Assembly: GCA_001563335.1 (NCBI GenBank)
Contig: LRSL01000086.1
Location: 1 to 64,000 of the forward strand
DNA from: Candidatus Thorarchaeota archaeon SMTZ1-45
GTDB lineage: Archaea > Asgardarchaeota > Thorarchaeia > Thorarchaeales > Thorarchaeaceae
Reading direction: 5' to 3'
Length of the DNA stretch: 64,000 bases
A program made the position numbers and the translations under genes. Positions 56,850 to 64,000 of the stretch are shown here, piece after piece (the stretch's first letter is position 1; each line of letters starts with the position of its first letter). The notes below the pieces were generated by a model, which worked only from the letters and a program-made list of their open reading frames with translations, did not search any database and had not been told where the DNA came from.

Positions 56850-59360
56850 TCAAAATTCAGCATATCTGTAGAAGACCCACTTGACAAGTTCAGTGGAGAT
56901 TACATAGAGAATAGCAATTGCTAGAAGAATACCTATGACAAACAAAGACAAAGGAGTGAAACTAAGAATCAAAGCAGCAGGTGAATATGGCAAGAAAAGA
57001 ACAATCAGTAATACTGCAATTGATGAGCCAAAAAGACGTTTGCTTGGTCTACTCTTCCAGAAGAGTCTTCGTGTCCTGATTACAAGCATTATGAGCAATT
57101 CGGTTATAACAGACAGGACAAACCATCCTGTCTGAAATAGAGTTTCTGTTGAGTGGAGTAATAGTAGAAAGACTGCGAATGTGAGAAGATCAAATAGTGT
57201 GCTCTGCAGACCAAAGGTGGCCATAAACTGCGTTATAAAGCGTATATTCCATCTTCGTGGTTTGTCTATTAATTCCTCATCCACATCGTCAGTTGAAATT
57301 GTAGTCGCAGGAAAGTCTGTTAGCAAGTTGATTGTGAGTATTTGTTTGGGTAGCAATGGTAAGAATGGTAGGATTAGGGAGGCAAATGCCATGCTAAACA
57401 TATTACCAAAATTTGCACTTGTTGTGACAAAGATGTATTTCATCGTATTGGCAAATGTCTTTCTGCCAGAATCAACACCTTTGATTAATACATCAAGATT
57501 CTTCTCAAGGAGAACAATCTCTGCAGCCTGTTTGGCAACGTCAACCGCTCCTTCAACGGATATGCCGACATCAGCTGCATGGATTGCAGACGCATCATTT
57601 ATGCCATCTCCCATGAATCCGACTACATATCCTGATTTCCTAAGTGAAAGAATTACACGCTCCTTTTGATTCGGTTCCACTTCTGCAAATATGTCTGTTT
57701 GACCTGCTTGCACCATTAATGCTTCGTCACTCATTTGACGTAATTGTGTTCCTGTAATGATCTTTGGTTGTGCTATACCTATTTGGGTTGCCAGATTCGT
57801 GGCGACGAGCTTGTTATCACCGGTTATCATTTTGAACTGAATCATTCGATCCTGCAGGTTGGCAATTACTCGGTCAATTCCAGGTTTCGGAGGGTCATAA
57901 AGTACAATGAAACCCAAGAAGGTCATATCTGATTCGAAGCTTCGGTCAATCGTTTCTACCAATCCAACATTTCGATAAGCAACCCCTATGGTTCGATAGC
58001 CCTGACTGCTGAAATCCGCCAGTTTTGCTAGTATTCTGCTTTTTGCTTCTTCAACAGACATTGTCACATTTGAATTAATTTGTACTTGAGAGCACACGTC
58101 CAGTACATTTTGAACAGCACCTTTTGTAATTAGAATGTTAACTCCGTCTTCAGCAATCAAGATACTGAGTTTCTTGCGCACGAAATCAAATGGCAATTCG
58201 TCAGATTTAGAATAGTTATGAACATCAAAATTGCTGCTCTTTATTATCGCTTCGTCAATTGGATTAGTATATCCGCTCTGATAGTAGGCATTGAGATAGG
58301 CATAGAAACGGACTTGGTCGTTTGGATTCCCCTCAATGTCCACAGATGAATGAACTACAACCCGTCCTTCTGTTACTGTCCCTGTTTTGTCAGAACACAA
58401 GAGATTCATAGATCCAAAGTCCTCGATGGAATTGAGACGTTTGACAATTACCTTTTCATTTGCCATCTGCTGTGCACCTTTTGCAAGGTTAATACTTATG
58501 ACAGCAGGCAGTAGTTGTGGTGTAATACCTACAGCAAGAGCTAGAGCGAACATCAATGAATCAAATACAGGTCGATTGGAGTAGACATTGAGTGCAAAAA
58601 TCGCAACTATGAAGATTAGGGTGAGCTCCATTAATAAATATCCGAATCTCGTTATCCCCCTCTCGAATTCTGTCACTGGAGGCTTGACTCTTAGCCTTTC
58701 TGAAATCTCTCCCAATTGGGTCTGCAATCCAGTAAGGACGACTACTGCTTTCCCGGTGCCGCTTACAACACTTGTTCCCATAAACAAAGCATTTTGTCGT
58801 AAATCTGACTCTTTCAATTCCTGAGATTGTTGTTTCTTTTCAGCAGGAAATGTTTCTCCTGTCAAAGCTGCTTCATTCACATAGAAATCCTTAGAGTCCA
58901 ATATTCTGCAGTCGCCAGGAATGATGTCACCGGCATTAAGGATTACAATGTCACCTGGAACTATCTGTTCCAGAGGAACTTCGATTTCACCTTGATCTCT
59001 TAGAACTGCAACACGAATCTTAATCATTTCAAGGAGCTTTTCTACAGCATCAGTAGTCGTTTTTTCTTGCCAAAACCCAAGGCTACTACTCAAAACCAAG
59101 ATGCCCGCAATTATCAGACCGTCAATATTGTCGCTCGTTGCAAAAGCTAGAATTGAAGAAAATAGAAGAATAAGGATTATTGGACTTTTGAATTGACTAG
59201 CAAGTATAGAGAGAGCGTCTGTTCTTTTTTTTGGCTTCAGCCTGTTAGGTCCATATTTGGCCAGTCTATCTTTTGCCTCTTCTGATGTGAGACCTATGGT
59301 AGTTGTACCAAGTTCTTGAATTAAGACATTCAAGTCTTCAGTCCAGAGGTCAACCCCCAT
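56850..59360 (-). CDS. P-type ATPase (MgtA-like)
   Basis: LCSDKTGTVTEGRVVV, KMITGDNKLVATNLA, VGFMGDGINDASAIHAADVGISVEGAVDVAKQAA. Confidence 0.95.
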   Translation of the reverse strand: MGVDLWTEDLNVLIQELGTTTIGLTSEEAKDRLAKYGPNRLKPKKRTDALSILASQFKSPIILILLFSSILAFATSDNIDGLIIAGILVLSSSLGFWQEKTTTDAVEKLLEMIKIRVAVLRDQGEIEVPLEQIVPGDIVILNAGDIIPGDCRILDSKDFYVNEAALTGETFPAEKKQQSQELKESDLRQNALFMGTSVVSGTGKAVVVLTGLQTQLGEISERLRVKPPVTEFERGITRFGYLLMELTLIFIVAIFALNVYSNRPVFDSLMFALALAVGITPQLLPAVISINLAKGAQQMANEKVIVKRLNSIEDFGSMNLLCSDKTGTVTEGRVVVHSSVDIEGNPNDQVRFYAYLNAYYQSGYTNPIDEAIIKSSNFDVHNYSKSDELPFDFVRKKLSILIAEDGVNILITKGAVQNVLDVCSQVQINSNVTMSVEEAKSRILAKLADFSSQGYRTIGVAYRNVGLVETIDRSFESDMTFLGFIVLYDPPKPGIDRVIANLQDRMIQFKMITGDNKLVATNLATQIGIAQPKIITGTQLRQMSDEALMVQAGQTDIFAEVEPNQKERVILSLRKSGYVVGFMGDGINDASAIHAADVGISVEGAVDVAKQAAEIVLLEKNLDVLIKGVDSGRKTFANTMKYIFVTTSANFGNMFSMAFASLILPFLPLLPKQILTINLLTDFPATTISTDDVDEELIDKPRRWNIRFITQFMATFGLQSTLFDLLTFAVFLLLLHSTETLFQTGWFVLSVITELLIMLVIRTRRLFWKSRPSKRLFGSSIAVLLIVLFLPYSPAALILSFTPLSLFVIGILLAIAILYVISTELVKWVFYRYAEF

Positions 59361-59503
59361 TCAGCTCACTCAACAATCTTAAGGCAATCTATCATTTATG
59401 CATTAGGATTGTGATAGATAAAAGTAGATTTCTTAAAGTCATAAGGAGAGAGCTGTCGTTGAGCTCATTTAGCAAGTTTTTCTTTTCAGTTGCAAGACCA
59501 TAA

Positions 59504-59914
59504 CTATCCGATTCTTTTGCGCACTCGTTCAGCAGCTCTCGCACGTGTATGTTCAGCCATATATATCATTGAAAACAGAATACCTCCAATCACAAGAAAG
59601 AAGGCATCTGGTATTAGGAGGCTTTCCATTGCTAATGTTATACATATTGGGATAAAATGCAAGAATGCAAGTAGCAGGACAACATAATGATTTTCTAATC
59701 TTCCTCCAAATACGCCAATGGCAAGCAAAACTATTAGACTGGATAAAGACACGAGAGTTAGAATGATTTGAAGATTGACCAAGATTGCTGTGAATGTAAT
59801 CTGCTGTATCAAAGTGATTAACCAGTTACCATATATTCCAATGACGATTCCCTCAAATAACATCAGTTGTTCGTTCCTAGTTACATTTTGATTTGATTGG
59901 TCAGATGAGGTCAT
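59504..59914 (-). CDS. Small membrane protein
   Basis: Four hydrophobic segments. Confidence 0.55.
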   Translation of the reverse strand: MTSSDQSNQNVTRNEQLMLFEGIVIGIYGNWLITLIQQITFTAILVNLQIILTLVSLSSLIVLLAIGVFGGRLENHYVVLLLAFLHFIPICITLAMESLLIPDAFFLVIGGILFSMIYMAEHTRARAAERVRKRIG

Positions 59915-60020
59915 GACGAAGATTTCTCCAAAGAAATCGGATGGAAAATGAGATTAAATCTTATCCCTCAACCTTACCTAGATTTAGTAATGCTCTCCAA
60001 AAGAATCAGGCTGGAAGCCC

Positions 60021-60239
60021 TCATTTCCCATCATCATGTCGCCAAATCATTATTGCGAGTATGATGAGAATAACACCAGTCATCCAGTGATGATACTGAA
60101 ATCCAAATAGTGCAATGTGATACTCGCTTAGGTCTGGAAGAATATGTCCAATTGGAAAACCAAACATCCACAGTTCGTCCGTAAGAAATACAATCCCTAC
60201 AAGCGTCAGTAGAATTGCGAACATTTTCTTTTTCGACAT
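60021..60239 (-). CDS. Small membrane protein (72 aa)
   Basis: MSKKKMFAILLTLVGIVFLTDELWMFG...MTGVILIILAIMIWRHD. Confidence 0.55.
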   Translation of the reverse strand: MSKKKMFAILLTLVGIVFLTDELWMFGFPIGHILPDLSEYHIALFGFQYHHWMTGVILIILAIMIWRHDDGK

Positions 60240-60639
60240 TCTGGTTTCCCAGTACTGTAAATATTTTCGACAGGAACAGATAATGTCGATTATAGGTGTT
60301 TTGATATTGCGTTTAAAGGATGTGAATAGTGATTCACACTACGAGTAGCATTTAAAGAGATTAAGTGATTATTTAATAAAGAGCTAATAAAACTTGAAAA
60401 TGACTTAAAATATCTATTATGCCTATTTTCCCCCTTATAAGGCAAAAGATTCGTAATACTAATAAGTGGAAAATCCTGTTTTTAATGTTAGAAAGAAGGA
60501 CGAAAAACACGCATACAGGTCTAATATTCATAGACCGTCGATGTTCATAGGCGTTCCATTGACGCTAATAATTAATAGTAACGGACCAAGCGCAAATGTC
60601 CTGCTTATCAATACCAAAATGCTGAATCCGCTACAATAG

Positions 60640-60843
60640 GTGATATACATGAAGGAAAAACTGAGAGAGAGGTTACCAATTATCGAGTGGCCTGATATAG
60701 AGAGAAGAATGGCAATAATATCACGAATGACGAGTGAACCCCCAGCTAAAACACAGAAAAAAGAGAGTCCAGAGCTAGTAGAGAGGACTGATATTCCATC
60801 TCCTTTCTCAGGTGAATCTTCAGAGATTGAAAGGAAAATCTAG
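60640..60843 (+). CDS. Small hypothetical protein upstream of the KamA-like gene
   Basis: 67 aa, charged, co-directional with 60861-61970. Confidence 0.45.
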   Translation: MIYMKEKLRERLPIIEWPDIERRMAIISRMTSEPPAKTQKKESPELVERTDIPSPFSGESSEIERKI

Positions 60844-60860
60844 GCAAGTGTTGGGATAGT

Positions 60861-61970
60861 ATGAGCTGGGATCTACTTCTAGAAGACAGTATATCAACTG
60901 TTGAGGATTTAGCTGATTATTTGCATGTGAACGACAAAGACAAAGCTGTATTGAAGGAAATCTGTCAGGATCATCCACTAAGGATATCTAAATACTACCT
61001 ATCTTTGATTGACAAAGAGGATGCTGAAGATCCCATTAAGAAACTGGCTGTACCTCTAACTCATGAGAGTTATTTGGAGGGGAGCTATGACACGAGCGGT
61101 GAAAAGGTAAATACCGTTTTACCCGGATTGCAGCATAAGTACAAAGAAACTGCTGTAATTCTATCGACAAATGAATGCGCCATGTATTGTCGACATTGTT
61201 TTCGAAAGCGATTGGTTGGATTGAATACTGATGAAGTTGTTCAAGACATTCAAATCGTAGCAGATTACATTGAGAAACATAAAGAGATTAGCAACGTTCT
61301 CATCACTGGAGGCGATCCTTTTGTATTGCCAAATGGTCGCATACAAGAGTTTCTAGAAGTTTTGACAGAAATAGAGCATCTTGATTTTATAAGATTTGGA
61401 ACAAGAGTTCCTGTCACTTTCCCCCAAAGAATTCTTTCAGACGAGAATCTAATAGAGATTCTGGAATCCTATTCCAAAAAGAAGAAACATCTGTATATAG
61501 TCACTCAGTTCAATCATTCTCGAGAAATAACTAAAGAATCAATTGAGGCCTGCAATCGTCTTCAAGATGTAGGAATACTAGTCAGTAATCAGACTGTGCT
61601 TTTGAGAGGTGTCAATGATGATTCAGAAACAATGGCACAACTACAAAGGGGTCTTGTGCGAATTGGTGTAGTGCCATATTACGTATTTCAATGTCGACCT
61701 GTGAAACGGGTGAAAAGGCACTTCCAAGTTCCACTTTATGAGGCTTGCAAGATAATGGAAGAAACACATGCCAAGTTAGATGGACATACTAAGAGGTTTC
61801 GTTTCATTATGTCACATCCAACTGGGAAGATTGAGATTCTAGGTATCGATGGAAACCAATTCCTCTTCAAATATCATCAAGCCAAGGATTCCAGAGATTA
61901 TGGTAAGATTTTCACTAGGAAAGTTGACAAGACATCTGCTTGGTTAGACGATTTAGAAATTGACACGTGA
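60861..61970 (+). CDS. KamA-family radical SAM protein (lysine 2,3-aminomutase-like)
   Basis: STNECAMYCRHCFRKRLVG (CxxxCxxC), NVLITGGDPFVLPNG, LRGVNDDSETMAQLQRGLVRIGVVPYYVFQCRPVK. Confidence 0.92.
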   Translation: MSWDLLLEDSISTVEDLADYLHVNDKDKAVLKEICQDHPLRISKYYLSLIDKEDAEDPIKKLAVPLTHESYLEGSYDTSGEKVNTVLPGLQHKYKETAVILSTNECAMYCRHCFRKRLVGLNTDEVVQDIQIVADYIEKHKEISNVLITGGDPFVLPNGRIQEFLEVLTEIEHLDFIRFGTRVPVTFPQRILSDENLIEILESYSKKKKHLYIVTQFNHSREITKESIEACNRLQDVGILVSNQTVLLRGVNDDSETMAQLQRGLVRIGVVPYYVFQCRPVKRVKRHFQVPLYEACKIMEETHAKLDGHTKRFRFIMSHPTGKIEILGIDGNQFLFKYHQAKDSRDYGKIFTRKVDKTSAWLDDLEIDT

Positions 61971-62002
61971 TTAGCACTTTGTGTTTACTATGTTCAACCT
62001 GA

Positions 62003-63004
62003 TTAGTGTGTCTTTATATCAAGCTCTCGAACAAGCTCTTTGTACCTGTTCCGGACAGTAACTTCAGTCACTCCTGCTGCAGATGCAATCTCTCGTTGTG
62101 TCACTTTATTATTAGTGAGAATAGATGCGATGTAAAGAGCTCCAGCAGCTATTCCTCGAGGGTCACGTCCTATGAGTAATCTACCGTGGTCTTTTGCATC
62201 CTTTAGCACATCTAAAACAGTTTCTTGCATCACTCCTGGTAATTCAAGCTCTGTTATTAGCTTTGGAACATAGTTCATTGGATCTGGGATAGGCAATCGC
62301 AGTTTGAGTTTCCGTACTAAAAACCGGTAATATCGACCAATTACTTTCCATTCGATGTGTGTGTGTCGACCAATTTCCTTTAATGATCGGGGGATTTCTC
62401 TCAGACGAAATGAAGCATATATTGATGCAGCTGCAAGTGCATCAATGGACCGACTTCGTACTTTTTTCTTAACTATGAGCCTTCTGTACAACATAGCTGC
62501 GAGTTCACTGACACTCTTTTTAAGACCCAGCTGAGAAGACAGTCTCTCAATTTCGGACAATGCTCTTGAGAGGTTTGTTTCGGCAGAACTGTGAACTCTA
62601 CTACGAATCTGCCATTTCCGTAGTCGAGATATTTTGGCTCTTCTCTCTGATGAAAACCTCTTGCCTGAAGAGTCCTTATTTCTCCAATCTATTATGGTGG
62701 ATAAGCCTTTATCATGAAACATGAGTTTTACAGGGCTTCCAGCCCTCGCTCGAGACTTCCTTTCATCAGCTGTGAAAGCTCTCCATTCTGGTCCATTATC
62801 GATTCGGCGATCACTTATCACAAGACCACACATAGCACAAACTGTTTCTCCGGTCTTTGTTTTTCGAATAGCCTTTTTCGAACCACATTCAGAACATGCA
62901 TCAGTAGTTGATGTTGTATCAGCTTTGTTCAATCTTCTGCTAGTTGCATTGGAACCCATTATCGAAATACTACCACCTGCGACGTCGTCTGCCATAACGA
63001 TCAT
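62003..63004 (-). CDS. Transcription initiation factor B (TFIIB-like)
   Basis: CSECGSKKAIRKTKTGETVCAMCGLVISDRRIDNGPEWRAF; two cyclin repeats (LAAASIYASFRL..SLKEIGRHTHI; GIAAGALYIASILTNNKVTQREIASAAGVTEVTVRNRYKEL). Confidence 0.95.
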   Translation of the reverse strand: MIVMADDVAGGSISIMGSNATSRRLNKADTTSTTDACSECGSKKAIRKTKTGETVCAMCGLVISDRRIDNGPEWRAFTADERKSRARAGSPVKLMFHDKGLSTIIDWRNKDSSGKRFSSERRAKISRLRKWQIRSRVHSSAETNLSRALSEIERLSSQLGLKKSVSELAAMLYRRLIVKKKVRSRSIDALAAASIYASFRLREIPRSLKEIGRHTHIEWKVIGRYYRFLVRKLKLRLPIPDPMNYVPKLITELELPGVMQETVLDVLKDAKDHGRLLIGRDPRGIAAGALYIASILTNNKVTQREIASAAGVTEVTVRNRYKELVRELDIKTH

Positions 63005-63500
63005 ATCTTGAGTTTCGGTCGCGGCTTCTTCTTACAGAGTAAATAGCCTCACCGGAATCTCCTTTCCTATCATAAGGCTGATAGTAATGTCGTGGTCTTG
63101 GGCTTCGATAATCCTTCGTAGACATGTCAACATCATGGTTGACGTTTTCAATATCGTTCTCAGCTTTTTTGATTTCACTGTGACGACCTATCTTTAACTG
63201 CAGATTTCCTCTAAAGAAGCCTGTATACCCATTCTCAAGTTTATAGGTTGTTCCAATCTCAATTTTCTCTATTTTGTCATTCCATAGTGGAAGTTTTACT
63301 ATACCAGTTTCATCTCCAACAGTGGCATCAGCGACTCGATGAGTTTCAAATGTGCGACGGGATGTTACTTCTCTCACTTCACCTTTTTCTAAAACCTTGA
63401 AAATCAAATCCACATGTTTCATTCGTGGTTTTAATTCCTCAATCTTTATCTCGTTAGAGTCTTTGGTCTTTGTTTCATCATTTTCAATTTCAGAAGTCAT
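62970..63500 (-). CDS. OB-fold (SSB/RPA-like) nucleic-acid-binding protein with Arg-rich tail
   Basis: LKPRMKHVDLIFKVLEKGEVREVTSRR.FETHRVADATVGDETGIVKLPLWND; tail RRSRDRNSRYDRYGRRRRRW. Confidence 0.82.
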   Translation of the reverse strand: MTSEIENDETKTKDSNEIKIEELKPRMKHVDLIFKVLEKGEVREVTSRRTFETHRVADATVGDETGIVKLPLWNDKIEKIEIGTTYKLENGYTGFFRGNLQLKIGRHSEIKKAENDIENVNHDVDMSTKDYRSPRPRHYYQPYDRKGDSGEAIYSVRRSRDRNSRYDRYGRRRRRW

Positions 63501-64000
63501 TCAAATCACTTACACCAAATCAAGGGACGTCTAAACTACAATCACGAAGTTAATTCCTATGTAATTCGACACGGAAATCATCAAATGCAACGACCCTTCA
63601 TTATCATTAATTCGCAGATTGCCTTTTTAAATGTCAGCCTATGTAAAGCACTGATATTGTCATTTTTGAATAAAATGGATTTAATAAATCCAAAAATACT
63701 GAAAATAACTCTATTATATCCGAAATATTCATATCTCTTCTCTACTCGAAACACAAGAGAAGAGAAACTCACTAACGAACCCTATGCCATGCACCACTGG
63801 ACAGGAGATTCAGTATTGTGTAGGAATCAGGCGCAGGTGTCAAGTTTGTGTGTTGGTAATAAGAACAACCAATGCAAATACTCTAGCCTCATTGGGTTCG
63901 AGTAGAATGAAGGTGAAAAATATTGAAGCACACATCAGGAGAGATTATTGCAGCTCAAATTGCAAACATCCCAAATAGCAATCGTGGTTATGGATATATT

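Noticed and set aside
57181-57669. 162-aa plus-strand ORF inside the P-type ATPase gene
   Set aside because: Antisense to conserved ATPase motifs; no coherent domain.
63585-63978. Plus-strand ORFs at the right edge (106 and 64 aa)
   Set aside because: The 64-aa frame has several Cys (YCVGIRRRCQVC, YCSSNCKHPK), but composition and lack of a clear start or neighbours make coding status too uncertain near the window end.
1-64000. CRISPR arrays, tRNA genes, complete insertion sequences or prophage
   Set aside because: No regularly spaced repeats, no convincing tRNA cloverleaf or GTTCRANYC context in intergenic regions, and no full-length transposase, integrase or capsid/terminase proteins were recognised.

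Overview
The window looks like a 64 kb chromosomal segment from an archaeon. Evidence: a full-length TFB, TATA-box promoters, a geranylgeranyl-reductase-like protein, an archaeoflavoprotein-type protein and F420/LLM-type oxidoreductases. A Ras/Rab-like small GTPase and a WD40 protein point to an Asgard lineage, possibly Thorarchaeota (inference only). Gene content is mostly housekeeping: seryl-tRNA synthetase, transketolase, class II ribonucleotide reductase with an intein, an acyl/acetyl-CoA synthetase, a KamA-like radical SAM enzyme, a P-type ATPase, an NifX/MinD-like ATPase cluster and several transporters. A 23S rRNA 5' end lies at the left edge on the minus strand, with no 16S immediately upstream. 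The points I rate most worth a second look are: (1) a threonine-synthase-like protein whose PLP-lysine position reads Ile, fused to a PadR-like winged helix and preceded by two perfect palindromes; (2) tiny ORFs missing from the ORF track, including two tandem paralogous peptides sharing an (M/I)STDALxxxYxYR tail, a neighbouring acidic/basic micro-protein pair, and a 33-aa zinc-finger-like peptide; (3) a single-cyclin-repeat TFB-like pseudogene with two in-frame stops; (4) a bacterial-type RNase PH next to the rRNA locus; (5) a possible TnpB N-terminal fragment without a nuclease domain; and (6) a tandem pair of paralogous multi-wHTH regulators. No CRISPR array, tRNA or complete transposon was recognised. 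All homology calls come from reading motifs by eye; no database search was run.
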